63,342 bases of DNA from Pacificoceanicola onchidii (lineage in GTDB: Bacteria > Pseudomonadota > Alphaproteobacteria > Rhodobacterales > Rhodobacteraceae), in assembly GCF_004804335.1 (NCBI RefSeq), contig NZ_SRXY01000013.1, forward strand, positions 1 to 63,342. Reading direction: 5' to 3'. A model generated the notes under the pieces. It was not told where the DNA came from, did no database searches, and saw nothing but the letters and a program-made list of their open reading frames with translations. Both the position numbers and the translations under genes were made by a program. Below, piece by piece: positions 36,664 to 46,029 of this stretch; position 1 is the stretch's first letter, and each line of letters begins with the position of its first letter.

Positions 36664-37098
36664 ATGAAGCTGAGCCGTTTTGCCGATTTCGGTCTGAGGG
36701 CCTGCATGCGTATGGCCTCCGACCCAAGCAGGCCCTTTTCAACCGCAGAGCTCGCAGATGAGTTCGGCATATCCAGAAACCACCTGACCAAGGCTGTTCG
36801 CACCCTCGCCAATGCCGGGATTGTCGAAACGAGGCGCGGCACCGGCGGCGGCGCAGTACTGGCTCAGCCGCCCGAACGTGTTTCTGTCGGGCGTGTTGTT
36901 GCGATTCTGGAAGCGCGCAGCGCCCTTGTAGAATGCTTTCAAGCAGATGGGGGCACTTGCGTCGTCACCGCATCCTGCCGTTTGAAAGGCATGCTGGAGA
37001 AGGCCCGAAGCGCCTTCATCCCGGAACTGGATCAGTTCACCCTCGCCGATTGCCCTCTGGACGCACCAACAGGAGGCGCAGATGGACGCCACGCATGA
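36664..37098 (+). CDS. nsrR: Rrf2-family iron-sulfur regulator, NsrR-like
   Basis: Nitric-oxide-responsive repressor of 144 residues. The winged helix-turn-helix (KLSRFADFGLRACMRMA; ELADEFGISRNHLTKAVRTL) is followed by three cysteines in CFQADGGTCVVTASC (about 93-107), which ligate the [Fe-S] cluster. It overlaps the nnrS start by 17 bp, and the downstream nnrS-nnrU genes support NsrR. IscR is less likely from the Cys spacing. Confidence 0.9.
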   Translation: MKLSRFADFGLRACMRMASDPSRPFSTAELADEFGISRNHLTKAVRTLANAGIVETRRGTGGGAVLAQPPERVSVGRVVAILEARSALVECFQADGGTCVVTASCRLKGMLEKARSAFIPELDQFTLADCPLDAPTGGADGRHA

Positions 37099-38278
37099 AA
37101 TACCCTCGCCGCGGCAGATGGCACTTTTCAGCTACGGCTTTCGCCCGTTTTTCCTTGGCGGTGCGCTCTGGGCTGCCGTCGCCATGGCGCTTTGGATTGG
37201 TATGCTGAGCGGCGCATTGGAGCTGACGACGCAACTTGATCCGGTCTCATGGCACGCTCATGAGTTTTTGTTCGGATATCTCAGCGCCGTCATTGCCGGT
37301 TTCCTGCTGACCGCCGTACCCAACTGGACCAACCGGGCGCCTCTGTCGGGCAGTCCGTTGGCCGGGCTGTTTATCCTGTGGGCGGCTGGACGGACGGCCA
37401 TTGCCCTTGGGTCTTGGCTAAACCCGCTCTTTGTCGCTGTAGTCGATCTGTCTTTCTTGCCTGTACTGGCGATGATCGTTGCCCGCGAAATCATTGCCGG
37501 ACGCAACTGGCGCAACCTGATCGTTCTTGCATTGCTCGGTGTTTTCATTTCCGCAAACACGACGTTCCATGTTGGCCAAATTAACGACACCTACGATGCG
37601 CAAGAGCTTGGTTTGCGGATCGGACTTGTTGCAGCGATTCTGCTTGTCGCCCTGATAGGAGGGCGGATCGTTCCAGCCTTCACCCGCAACTGGCTGAAAA
37701 AGCGTGGCGCAGAGCGCCTCCCTACCCCGCCCATGCAACGCTTCGATATTGGCGCAATGGTCATGCTGCTTGTCGCGTGCGCGCTTTGGAGCCTCGCGCC
37801 GGAGGCGGCCATCACCGGAGTCGCGCTTGGATTCGCTGGCCTTGCGCACAGCGTAAGGCTCCTTCGCTGGCAGGGAGGACAGACCGGGGCCGAGCCGCTG
37901 CTCTGGATTTTGCACATGGCCTATGGCTTTGTCCCGCTCGGCAGTTTTGCCATGGCAGGCTCGATTTTGTGGCCCGACATGCTCAGTGCCAACGCGGCGC
38001 AGCACATGTGGATGGCCGGAGCAATCGGTCTCATGACCCTTGCGGTCATGACCCGTGCCACCCTCGGCCACACCGGCGCGGCGCTTCATGCGGACCTTCG
38101 AACGCTGACCCTGTACCTGTGTTTGCTGTCCTCAATTGCCTGCCGTGTACTTGCAGGTCTCCTCCCCGACTTCACCGCGTCCTTGCACAGTGCGTCCGGT
38201 ATTCTCTGGATCAGCGCCTTCGCCGGGTTCGCGTTGATCTACGGCCCGCGCATCCTGCGCACCAGAAACGGAAACTGA
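37082..38278 (+). CDS. nnrS: NnrS family haem-copper membrane protein
   Basis: 398-residue protein with about 12 hydrophobic segments. Conserved early His residues occur in DPVSWHAHEFLFGY (53-66), and further His in TFHVGQIND, ILHMAYGF, QHMWMAG and LGHTG, as expected for this haem- and copper-binding family. NnrS helps cells tolerate nitric oxide. It overlaps nsrR by 17 bp and is followed two bases later by nnrU. Confidence 0.93.
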   Translation: MDATHEIPSPRQMALFSYGFRPFFLGGALWAAVAMALWIGMLSGALELTTQLDPVSWHAHEFLFGYLSAVIAGFLLTAVPNWTNRAPLSGSPLAGLFILWAAGRTAIALGSWLNPLFVAVVDLSFLPVLAMIVAREIIAGRNWRNLIVLALLGVFISANTTFHVGQINDTYDAQELGLRIGLVAAILLVALIGGRIVPAFTRNWLKKRGAERLPTPPMQRFDIGAMVMLLVACALWSLAPEAAITGVALGFAGLAHSVRLLRWQGGQTGAEPLLWILHMAYGFVPLGSFAMAGSILWPDMLSANAAQHMWMAGAIGLMTLAVMTRATLGHTGAALHADLRTLTLYLCLLSSIACRVLAGLLPDFTASLHSASGILWISAFAGFALIYGPRILRTRNGN

Positions 38279-38280
38279 CA

Positions 38281-38949
38281 ATGGATTGGGCCGGTTTTAT
38301 CGTCGCGTTCATTGCGTTCTTCGTGACGCACTCCGTACCTGTTCGTCCCCCTGTCAGGCCTTACCTCGTGCAGAAACTCGGCGCGGCCGGGTTTGGTGCT
38401 GCCTACTCCCTCTTGTCGTTGGGCGTTCTGACCTGGTTGATCGTCGCGGCGCGGAACGCTCCTTTTGTGCCGCTTTGGGACTGGAGCAGTTGGCAAGTTC
38501 ACCTTGCCCTGACGCTCATGCTGATCGCTTGCCTCCTTGCCGCCATGGCCATTGCGCGCCCCAATCCGTTTTCTTTCGGCGGAGCGCGAAACGATACGTT
38601 TGATCCACAGAAACCGGGCGTCATTCGCCTCACCCGCCATCCGCTTCTGCTCGCATTGGCAGTCTGGTCAGTGGCGCATGTCCTTACGAACGGCGATCTC
38701 GCGCATGTGATCCTCTTTGGCACGTTCGCAGCCTTTTCCCTGCTGGGTGGACGGCTTGTCGATCGGCGCAGAAAGCGCGAAATTGGCGCGAAATGGCATC
38801 GGCTTTGGAGAGACGTACAAACGCAACCACTTCGGCGAGCGATTGCGTTCGGAGAGCTTTGGCGGCTGGTAGCAGGGATTGCGCTCTATCTCCTGTTGCT
38901 GTTGGGCCATGGGCCCGTCATTGGAATCAGTCCACTACAATCCTTGTGA
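38281..38949 (+). CDS. nnrU: NnrU family membrane protein
   Basis: 222-residue NnrU protein with five or six membrane segments; HSVPVRPPVRPYLVQKLG near the N-terminus and LTRHPLLLALAVWSVAHVLTNGD (shown in part by LTRHPLLLALAVWS) match the NnrU/isoprenylcysteine-methyltransferase-like fold. The start at 38281 follows the nnrS stop by two bases. It probably functions with nnrS in nitric-oxide metabolism. Confidence 0.9.
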   Translation: MDWAGFIVAFIAFFVTHSVPVRPPVRPYLVQKLGAAGFGAAYSLLSLGVLTWLIVAARNAPFVPLWDWSSWQVHLALTLMLIACLLAAMAIARPNPFSFGGARNDTFDPQKPGVIRLTRHPLLLALAVWSVAHVLTNGDLAHVILFGTFAAFSLLGGRLVDRRRKREIGAKWHRLWRDVQTQPLRRAIAFGELWRLVAGIALYLLLLLGHGPVIGISPLQSL

Positions 38950-39085
38950 AACCGGTCGCAGAAACAAAGCACCGAAAACCGGCTCGAAGACCTTCGAACA
39001 CGGATCAACCCGTTCCTGCCGAGGCCCGTTTTTTGCAATCGCGACAAACCGTTGTCCGACATACAACGATTGCGTGAAATTAGTA

Positions 39086-39103
39086 TTTGCAACCGGTTGC
39101 AAA
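39086..39103. promoter_or_regulatory. LacI-type operator upstream of iolG
   Basis: TTTGCAACCGGTTGCAAA, identical over all 18 bp to the site at 613-630. It lies 43 bp before the iolG start, so the same regulator should control iolG and the downstream transport and catabolic genes. Confidence 0.85.
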
Positions 39104-39146
39104 ATTGATCATGCTGACCTCGGAAACACGGATTCGGGGAGACCCC

Positions 39147-40145
39147 ATGCTCAGGATTGGATTGCTTGGTGCCGGGCGCATTGCCACGGTTCACGCAAGG
39201 GCGATTTCCGCTCATGCGAAGAGCCAGCTTTGCACCGTCTCCGATGTCTTCCCCGAAGCCGCCGAGACTCTGGCCGCATCTTTCGGCGCGGAGGTGCGCA
39301 GCTCCGAGGACGTGCTGGCGGATCCGTCTATCGATGCCGTTTTGATCGCGACACCAACGGACACGCACTCGGACCTGATCGAAGCGGCAACACAGGCCGG
39401 CAAGGCCGTTCTGTGTGAGAAACCCGTTGACCTGAGCCTCCAGCGCGCACGGTCTTGCCTTGCCGCGGTCAAGGACGCGGATCAGCCCGTAATGATCGGG
39501 TTCAATCGCCGGTTTGATCCGACGTTCACCGCAATGAAGACAGCCGTCGCGGCAGGGGAAATCGGCAAGCCGGAGCTTCTGGCGATCACGTCTTTTGACC
39601 CGGCCCCACCGCCCGTTGACTACGTCAAAGTGTCAGGCGGGTTGTTCCGGGACATGATGATCCATGACTTCGACATGGCGAATTATCTGATGGGTGAAAC
39701 GCCCGTGACGATTTCCGCCGTTGGCAGCGCCATCGTTGACCCGGCCATTGGTGCAGCAGGCGATGTGGACACCGCTGCCGTCACGATGACCTATGCCGAC
39801 GGCCGTATTGCGGTGATCAAGAACTCTCGCCGCGCGGTTTATGGCTATGATCAGCGCGTCGAACTGCTCGGATCGGACGGTTTGCTGCAGGCGCAGAACA
39901 TGCTGGAGAACACCCTGGTGAAATCCACCACGACCGGCGTAACCGGAGCCAAGCCTACCTACTTCTTTCTCGAGCGCTACATGCCTGCTTACGAGGCGGA
40001 GTGGAACGCCTTTGTTCAGGTCATGACGGAAGGCGCCGACGTGCCCGTGACGCTGGAGGATGGCGTCGCCGCACTGGCGATGGCCGAAGCGGCAACACGC
40101 TCTCATCAATCCGGGCAACCGGTTGCACTTTCGGAGGTCGAATAG
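39147..40145 (+). CDS. iolG: Inositol 2-dehydrogenase (IolG)
   Basis: Gfo/Idh/MocA dehydrogenase of 332 residues oxidising myo-inositol to scyllo-inosose. Rossmann motif IGLLGAGRIATVHARAI (4-20), the CEKPVDLS catalytic segment (about 90-97), and FRDMMIHDFDMANYLMGE, which includes the conserved Asp/His of IolG, are present. The start at 39147 has GGGGAG upstream; 39111 is a less likely alternative. First gene of the operon with the CUT2 transporter, iolD, iolE and iolB, behind the operator at 39086. Confidence 0.92.
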   Translation: MLRIGLLGAGRIATVHARAISAHAKSQLCTVSDVFPEAAETLAASFGAEVRSSEDVLADPSIDAVLIATPTDTHSDLIEAATQAGKAVLCEKPVDLSLQRARSCLAAVKDADQPVMIGFNRRFDPTFTAMKTAVAAGEIGKPELLAITSFDPAPPPVDYVKVSGGLFRDMMIHDFDMANYLMGETPVTISAVGSAIVDPAIGAAGDVDTAAVTMTYADGRIAVIKNSRRAVYGYDQRVELLGSDGLLQAQNMLENTLVKSTTTGVTGAKPTYFFLERYMPAYEAEWNAFVQVMTEGADVPVTLEDGVAALAMAEAATRSHQSGQPVALSEVE

Positions 40146-40154
40146 AGGAAAACA

Positions 40155-40218
40155 CCGGTCGCAGAACCGGACAGAGCATTCGGTCAAAGACCGATACGAC
40201 GCGGTGAAAACACACCGC
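40155..40218. repeat. Three tandem small inverted repeats between iolG and the binding-protein gene
   Basis: Three hairpins share CGGT/ACCG arms: CCGGT-N6-ACCGG (40155-40170), TCGGT-N5-ACCGA (40180-40194) and GCGGTG-N6-CACCGC (40201-40218). The first begins with the 13-mer ACCGGTCGCAGAA, also found at 38951-38963 on the other side of iolG. They may affect mRNA stability before the highly expressed binding protein. Confidence 0.55.
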
Positions 40219-40255
40219 ATAACAAGATCGAATTGTCTTCTAGGGAGGAAATGAC

Positions 40256-41197
40256 ATGAAGAACCTGTTGAAAACCACCATGCTGGCGGCAACGATGTCT
40301 GCTGCAGCGCTGGGTGCGGCACAGGCCGAGGGCGAGAAATACGTTCTGGTCAGCCACGCCCCGGACTCGGACAGCTGGTGGAACACGATCAAGAACGGCA
40401 TCGCGCTGGCAGGTGACCAGATGGGCGTCGAGGTCGAGTACCGCAACCCGCCGACCGGTGACCTTGCCGACATGGCGCGGATCATCGAGCAGGCTGCAGC
40501 CTCTGGCCCGAACGGGATCATCACAACACTGGCCGACTATGACGTGCTCTCCGGCCCGATCAAGGCAGCCGTGGACAGCGGTGTTGACGTGATCATCATG
40601 AACTCCGGCACGCCCGATCAGGCGCGTGAAGTGGGCGCTTTGATGTATGTGGGCCAGCCGGAATATGATGCGGGCCATGCTGCAGGCGTGCGCGCCAAGG
40701 GTGACGGCGTTGGCTCGTTCCTGTGCGTGAACCACTACATCAACTCGCCGTCCTCCACCGAGCGTTGCCAGGGCTTCGCTGATGGTCTGGGTATCGATCT
40801 GGGCAACCAGATGATCGACAGCGGCCAGGACCCGGCGGAAATCAAGAACAAGGTGCTCGCGTACCTCTCCGCCAACCCGGACACGGACGCCGTTCTGACG
40901 CTTGGGCCGACCTCTGCGGATCCGACCATCCTCGCGCTGGAAGAGAACGGCATGGCCGGTGACATCTACTTCGGCACCTTCGACCTCGGCGACGAGATCG
41001 TCAAAGGCCTGAAGGCCGGCGTGATCAACTGGGGTATCGACCAGCAGCCCTTCCTGCAGGCCTACCTGCCGGTCGTGGTTCTGACTAACTACCACCGCTA
41101 TGGCGTTCTGCCGGGCAACAACATCAACTCCGGCCCCGGTTTCGTGACTGCTGATGGCCTGACCCTTGTCGAGAAATACGCAGGCGAATTCCGCTAA
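40256..41197 (+). CDS. CUT2 sugar ABC transporter substrate-binding protein
   Basis: Periplasmic ribose/inositol-type binding protein of 313 residues. The signal peptide is about 24 residues ending AAQA, followed by a two-domain periplasmic-binding fold (YVLVSHAPDSDSWWNTIKNG, VIIMNSGTPDQ, FGTFDLGDEIVKGLKAGVIN). A GGGAGG site is five to six bases upstream of the ATG. Context makes inositol or a derivative the probable ligand. A strong hairpin follows the gene, as often when the binding protein is made in excess over the permease. Confidence 0.92.
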   Translation: MKNLLKTTMLAATMSAAALGAAQAEGEKYVLVSHAPDSDSWWNTIKNGIALAGDQMGVEVEYRNPPTGDLADMARIIEQAAASGPNGIITTLADYDVLSGPIKAAVDSGVDVIIMNSGTPDQAREVGALMYVGQPEYDAGHAAGVRAKGDGVGSFLCVNHYINSPSSTERCQGFADGLGIDLGNQMIDSGQDPAEIKNKVLAYLSANPDTDAVLTLGPTSADPTILALEENGMAGDIYFGTFDLGDEIVKGLKAGVINWGIDQQPFLQAYLPVVVLTNYHRYGVLPGNNINSGPGFVTADGLTLVEKYAGEFR

Positions 41198-41209
41198 GCT
41201 TTTCTCCCT

Positions 41210-41247
41210 GTCAGGGCGCGCCAGATGCGCGCGCCCTGACCCTTTTT
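41210..41247 (+). terminator. Intra-operon terminator-like hairpin after the binding protein gene
   Basis: GTCAGGGCGCGC (41210-41221), a seven-base loop, and GCGCGCCCTGAC (41229-41240) form a perfect 12-bp stem followed by CCTTTTT. It probably terminates part of transcription or protects upstream mRNA, favouring binding-protein synthesis. Confidence 0.8.
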
Positions 41248-41275
41248 CCCAAATTACAAACGAACGGAGTTTGCG

Positions 41276-42397
41276 ATGTCGGCGGCAACGCAAGGCGCGG
41301 ATAAAGACGAACGTATCAAGGAAATTTCCCGGTTCAGACAAGCGCTGATCCGCCCGGAGCTGGGTGGGATCGTCGGAACGGTCGCCGTGTTCACCTTTTT
41401 CCTGCTCACCGCCTTTGACAGCGGCATGTTCAACGCACAGGGCGTGATGAACTGGTCGGTTGTCTCGGCTCAATTCATGATTATTGCCGTCGGTGCCTGC
41501 CTTCTGATGATTGCGGGCGAGTTTGATCTCAGCGTCGGCTCGATGATCGGCTTTGCCGGCATGATGATCGCGATTTTCTCCGTCACCCTGGCCTGGCCGG
41601 TCTGGCTGGCCATCATGATCACCTTTGTCCTTTGCGTCTTCATCGGGGCGATCAACGGCTTCATCGTCATTCGAACGGGCCTTCCGTCTTTCATTGTGAC
41701 ACTGGCGTTTCTGTTTATCCTGCGCGGCTTTACGATCTTTTTCCCTCAGGTGCTCGAACGCAAAACCATTATCGGCGGCATCAAGGACGCAGCCGAAGGT
41801 GACTGGCTCGCGCCCTTCTTTGGCGGCAAGGTTGGTGGGCCGATCTTTGAATGGATGGGCAACGTTGGTCTGATCGAGACTTTCTCGCGCGGCACCCGTG
41901 CTGGCCAACCCGTGGTCGACGGCATTCCCATGCTGATCGTCTGGGCCATCGGTCTGGTGATTTTTGGACACATCCTGCTGACACGCACCCGGTTCGGGAA
42001 CTGGATCTTCGCTGCAGGCGGCGACGCCGAAGCGGCCCGCAACTCCGGTGTGCCCGTGAACCGCGTCAAGGTTCTGATGTTCATGTTCACGGCTTTCTGC
42101 GCGACGGTTTTCGCCACCTGTCAGGTGATGGAGTTTGGCTCTGCCGGGGCGGATCGTGGTCTTCTCAAGGAATTCGAAGCCATCATCGCCGTGGTCATCG
42201 GCGGGGCGCTTCTGACCGGGGGTTATGGCTCCGTCATCGGGGCCGCTCTGGGCGCTTTGATCTTTGGCGTGGTGCAGCAGGGACTGTTCTTTGCGGGCGT
42301 CGAAAGTTCGCTCTTTCGGGTCTTCCTTGGCCTGATCCTGCTCGGGGCCGTGATCCTGAACACCTATATCCGTCGCCTGATCACAGGGGAGCGCTGA
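41276..42397 (+). CDS. CUT2 sugar ABC transporter permease
   Basis: 373-residue RbsC/FrcC-type inner-membrane permease with about ten membrane segments. AGEFDLSVGSMIGFAGM and the C-terminal GGALLTGGYGSVIGAALGAL carry the conserved glycine-rich motifs of the family. It lies two bases before the ATPase gene and, with it and the binding protein, forms one importer. Confidence 0.93.
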   Translation: MSAATQGADKDERIKEISRFRQALIRPELGGIVGTVAVFTFFLLTAFDSGMFNAQGVMNWSVVSAQFMIIAVGACLLMIAGEFDLSVGSMIGFAGMMIAIFSVTLAWPVWLAIMITFVLCVFIGAINGFIVIRTGLPSFIVTLAFLFILRGFTIFFPQVLERKTIIGGIKDAAEGDWLAPFFGGKVGGPIFEWMGNVGLIETFSRGTRAGQPVVDGIPMLIVWAIGLVIFGHILLTRTRFGNWIFAAGGDAEAARNSGVPVNRVKVLMFMFTAFCATVFATCQVMEFGSAGADRGLLKEFEAIIAVVIGGALLTGGYGSVIGAALGALIFGVVQQGLFFAGVESSLFRVFLGLILLGAVILNTYIRRLITGER

Positions 42398-42398
42398 G

Positions 42399-43178
42399 AT
42401 GTCTGAACCAATCATTCGTATGAACAACATCGAAAAGCACTTTGGCAGCGTGATCGCGCTGGCCGGTGTCACGGTCGAGGTCTTTCCCGGCGAATGCCAC
42501 TGCCTTCTGGGCGATAACGGCGCGGGCAAGTCGACCTTCATCAAGACCATGTCCGGCGTGCACAAACCCACCAAGGGCGAGATCCTTTTCGAAGGCAAGC
42601 CAATGGAATTCGCCGATCCGCGGGACGCAATTGAGGCGGGGATTGCCACGGTGCACCAGCACCTCGCCATGATCCCGATGATGAGCGTGAGCCGGAACTT
42701 TTTCATGGGCAATGAGCCTTTGAAGACGCGGCTCGGCATCCCGTTCTTTGACCGCGAGTATGCGGATCGTGTGACCATGGAAGAGATGCGCAAGATGGGC
42801 ATCAACCTGCGTGGCCCGGATCAGGCGGTCGGCACGCTCTCTGGCGGTGAGCGCCAGACGGTAGCCATCGCCCGCGCTGTGCACTTCGGAGCCAAGGTGC
42901 TGATCCTAGACGAGCCAACCTCCGCTCTTGGCGTGCGCCAGACCTCGAACGTGCTGGCAACCATCGACAAGGTGCGTAAGCAAGGCGTCGGCGTCGTCTT
43001 TATCAGCCACAACGTGCGCCATGCACTGGCTGTGGGTGATCGCTTTACAGTGCTCAATCGCGGCAAGACCTTTGGCACTGCGAAACGGGGTGAAATCACC
43101 CCCGAAGAGCTGCAAGATCTCATGGCAGGCGGGCAGGAACTCGCGACGCTTGAAGGCTCTCTGGGCGGCACCGTTTAA
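42399..43178 (+). CDS. CUT2 sugar ABC transporter ATP-binding protein, single-domain
   Basis: 259-residue ATPase with Walker A GDNGAGKSTFIK (36-47), signature LSGGERQTVAIARAV (about 147-161) and Walker B VLILDEPTSALG. It contains one nucleotide-binding domain, like FrcA, not the fused pair of RbsA. The gene directly follows the permease and precedes a hairpin before iolD. Confidence 0.93.
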   Translation: MSEPIIRMNNIEKHFGSVIALAGVTVEVFPGECHCLLGDNGAGKSTFIKTMSGVHKPTKGEILFEGKPMEFADPRDAIEAGIATVHQHLAMIPMMSVSRNFFMGNEPLKTRLGIPFFDREYADRVTMEEMRKMGINLRGPDQAVGTLSGGERQTVAIARAVHFGAKVLILDEPTSALGVRQTSNVLATIDKVRKQGVGVVFISHNVRHALAVGDRFTVLNRGKTFGTAKRGEITPEELQDLMAGGQELATLEGSLGGTV

Positions 43179-43191
43179 ACTACTGAAACCC

Positions 43192-43218
43192 GTCGGGTCG
43201 CCTTTTCGGCGGCTCGAC
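43192..43218 (+). other. Intercistronic hairpin before iolD
   Basis: GTCGGGTCGCC-TTTTC-GGCGGCTCGAC forms an 11-pair stem with two wobble pairs. No T-run follows, so mRNA processing or stability is more likely than termination. Confidence 0.55.
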
Positions 43219-43244
43219 CGAACCCACACTCTCTGGGGATATCC

Positions 43245-45077
43245 ATGTCCAAGACAATTCGTTTGACTGCAGCGCAAGCGCTGGTCCGTTACCTGTTGGC
43301 ACAGCTCACAGAAGACGGGGAACCTTATATCGCCGGTGTCTGGGCGATCTTCGGTCATGGCAACGTGGCCGGTTTGGGCGAAGCGCTCTATGCCTCGCGT
43401 GATGGTCTGCCGACCTATCGCGGCCACAACGAGCAGACTATGGCCCACGCCGCGATTGCCTATGCCAAACAATCCGGCCGACGCCGGGCGATGGCGGTGA
43501 CCTCTTCGATTGGTCCGGGCGCAACCAACATGGTCACGGCGGCCGCTCTGGCCCATGCCAACCGCCTACCGGTGCTGTTCATTCCGGGCGATGTCTTTGC
43601 CACGCGCGGACCGGACCCGGTACTTCAACAGGTCGAGGATTTCGGCGATGGCATTGTCACGGCCAATGACTGCTTCCGCCCGGTCAGTCGCTATTTCGAC
43701 CGCATCTCGCGGCCAGAACACTTGCTGACCGCCCTGCCCCGCGCAATGCGTACGCTGACCGATCCCGCCGATTGCGGCCCGGTTACGCTCGGCTTCTGTC
43801 AGGACACGCAGGCCGAGGCCTATGATTACCCGGTCAAATTCTTTGAACCGCGTGTCTGGCGTCAGCGCCGGATCGGCGCGGATGAGGGCGAACTGGCGAA
43901 TGCGGTCGAGGCCATCAAGGCCGCAAAGAACCCGGTGATCGTTTCCGGCGGCGGCGTGCACTATTCGGGCGCGACCGATGCGCTCAAGAGCTTTGTCGAA
44001 GCCCACAACATCCCCGTGGCCGAGACGCAGGCGGGCAAATCTGCCCTACCCTGGGATCATCCGCTCAACCTTGGCCCGATCGGCGTGACCGGCGGCGAGC
44101 CTGCCAATGATCGCTGCGAGGCGGCGGATCTGGTGCTGGCCGTGGGCACACGTCTTCAGGATTTCACCACCGGTTCCTGGGGCCTGTTCAAGAACCCTGA
44201 TCGCCGAATGATCTGCCTGAACGTGGGCGCCTACGATGCCGCCAAGCACAATGCAGAGCCGCTGATGGCCGATGCAAAGCGCGGGCTTGAGGCGCTTGGT
44301 GCGGCCCTGGGCGATCACAAGGCGCCCGGCGACGTGTCTGCTGCCAAGGCCGATTGGTTTGGCAAGGTCGACCCACTGACCGATGCGCCCGCAGACAGCA
44401 ACGCGCTGCCCACGGACATGCAGGTGGTTGGTGCGGTTCAACGCGCGGCGAATGAGAACACCGTCGCCATGTGCGCCGCTGGCACCATGCCGGGTGAGCT
44501 TCACAAGCTGTGGAAGGCCTCTCGTCCGGGCAGCTATCACATGGAATACGGCTTTAGCTGTATGGGCTATGAAATCGCCGGGGCCATGGGCATCAAGATG
44601 GCAGACCCGGAGCGCGACGTGATCTGCTTCACCGGCGACGGCACTTACATGATGGCCAACTCGGAGATGGCGACGGCCGCAATGATGGGCATCAGCTTTA
44701 CCGTTGTGGTCACCGACAACCGCGGCTTTGGCTGTATCAACCGGCTGCAAATGGGCACCGGCAGCGCCGAATTCAACAACCTGCTCGACCATGCGGTTGG
44801 CGGTGAGAACTCGGCCATCGACTTTGCCAAACACGCGGAAGCCATGGGGGCCACGAGCCTCAAGGTGTCTTCCATCGCCGAACTGGAAGAGGCCTTGGCC
44901 AAGCGCAGCGAGATAAAAGGCCCCTACGTGGTTGTCATCGACACCGATCCCTATCCGTCGACCGAGCACGGCGGAACGTGGTGGGAAGTGGGCGTGCCGG
45001 AGGTTTCGACCCGCCCCGAAGTCATGGAAAAACGCGCGGTCTGGGACAATGCCCGTAAAGAAAGAAACGAGCAATGA
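43245..45077 (+). CDS. iolD: 3D-(3,5/4)-trihydroxycyclohexane-1,2-dione hydrolase (IolD)
   Basis: Thiamine-diphosphate enzyme opening the cyclohexane ring in inositol catabolism. It has 610 residues with the three TPP domains; the PP-domain motif CFTGDGTYMMANSEMATAAM (with Mg ligands Asp and Asn, about 463-482) and GHGNVAGLGEAL and RGHNEQTMAHAA (the N-terminal glutamate) are intact. It overlaps iolE by four bases. Confidence 0.95.
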   Translation: MSKTIRLTAAQALVRYLLAQLTEDGEPYIAGVWAIFGHGNVAGLGEALYASRDGLPTYRGHNEQTMAHAAIAYAKQSGRRRAMAVTSSIGPGATNMVTAAALAHANRLPVLFIPGDVFATRGPDPVLQQVEDFGDGIVTANDCFRPVSRYFDRISRPEHLLTALPRAMRTLTDPADCGPVTLGFCQDTQAEAYDYPVKFFEPRVWRQRRIGADEGELANAVEAIKAAKNPVIVSGGGVHYSGATDALKSFVEAHNIPVAETQAGKSALPWDHPLNLGPIGVTGGEPANDRCEAADLVLAVGTRLQDFTTGSWGLFKNPDRRMICLNVGAYDAAKHNAEPLMADAKRGLEALGAALGDHKAPGDVSAAKADWFGKVDPLTDAPADSNALPTDMQVVGAVQRAANENTVAMCAAGTMPGELHKLWKASRPGSYHMEYGFSCMGYEIAGAMGIKMADPERDVICFTGDGTYMMANSEMATAAMMGISFTVVVTDNRGFGCINRLQMGTGSAEFNNLLDHAVGGENSAIDFAKHAEAMGATSLKVSSIAELEEALAKRSEIKGPYVVVIDTDPYPSTEHGGTWWEVGVPEVSTRPEVMEKRAVWDNARKERNEQ

Positions 45078-45973
45078 GCGTAAAAATCGGCATCTCCCCG
45101 ATTGCCTGGCAGAACGACGATCTGCCGGACATCACGGCAGATTTTACCATGGAGCAGGCGCTGAAAGAGGCGCGCGAGATCGGGTACACCGGTGTCGAGC
45201 GCGGCCAGCGTATGCCGCATGACACGGAAGGTCTGCGCGCGTACCTCAATGAGTACGATATCGCACTCTGTGGCGGCTGGTGTTCCGGTGCGTCTTTGGT
45301 CAATGACCTTGCGGCGGAAAAGGCGGCGGTACAGCAGCAGGTTGACCAGTTCGTCGCCCTGAACGCGCCCTGTATCGTCTATGCGGAATGCTCCAACACA
45401 GTGCAGGGGCAGATCGCGACGCCGGTAAATGATCGCCCAAAACTGTCACGCGATGAGGTGCTGGCCTACGGCGCGAAACTGACCGAATTGGCCAAGTGGA
45501 TGGCGGATCAGGGCATGCCGATGGCTTATCACCATCACATGGGTTCCATCATCGAGAGCGAAGACGACGTGAACTGGCTGATGGAGGGTTCTGGCCCGGA
45601 GCTGCGCCTGTGTTTTGACACCGGGCACCTGCTCTTTGGCGGCGGCGACGTGATGGCGACACTGAACCGCTGGGGTGACCGGGTGCATCACGTTCACTTC
45701 AAGGACATCCGCCCCGACGTGGTTGTGGATGTGCGCGAAAACAACCGCTCTTTCCTCGACGCGGTCATGGCCGGTGCCTTCACCGTTCCGGGCGACGGCT
45801 GCATCGATTTCCAGGCGGTGTCCAATGCTTTGAAAGCAATGGATTACGCCGGTTGGATCGTGGTCGAGGCCGAACAAGACCCGGCCAAAGCGCCGCCGTT
45901 CGAGTATTCCAAAATGGGATATGAGCACATTCAAACCGTGTGCAAAGCCGCCGGTTTGCAGATCGATACATAA
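45074..45973 (+). CDS. iolE: Inosose dehydratase (IolE)
   Basis: Xylose-isomerase-like TIM-barrel enzyme of 299 residues dehydrating scyllo-inosose. IGISPIAWQNDDLPDI at the N-terminus is diagnostic; metal ligands lie in YHHHMGSIIESEDDV, LCFDTGHLLFGGGD and HVHFKDIRPDV. Translation is coupled to iolD. The phytanoyl-CoA-dioxygenase-like gene follows after 56 bp. Confidence 0.95.
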   Translation: MSVKIGISPIAWQNDDLPDITADFTMEQALKEAREIGYTGVERGQRMPHDTEGLRAYLNEYDIALCGGWCSGASLVNDLAAEKAAVQQQVDQFVALNAPCIVYAECSNTVQGQIATPVNDRPKLSRDEVLAYGAKLTELAKWMADQGMPMAYHHHMGSIIESEDDVNWLMEGSGPELRLCFDTGHLLFGGGDVMATLNRWGDRVHHVHFKDIRPDVVVDVRENNRSFLDAVMAGAFTVPGDGCIDFQAVSNALKAMDYAGWIVVEAEQDPAKAPPFEYSKMGYEHIQTVCKAAGLQIDT

Positions 45974-46029
45974 GGTTCACCGGCCCTTCGGGGCCAAACC
46001 GAAGACCATGCACAACAAGGAGGTTAGCC

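Noticed and set aside
40184-42805. 873-codon minus-strand frame opposite the CUT2 transporter genes
   Set aside because: Charged, low-complexity translation spanning three real genes and their gaps; an antisense artefact.
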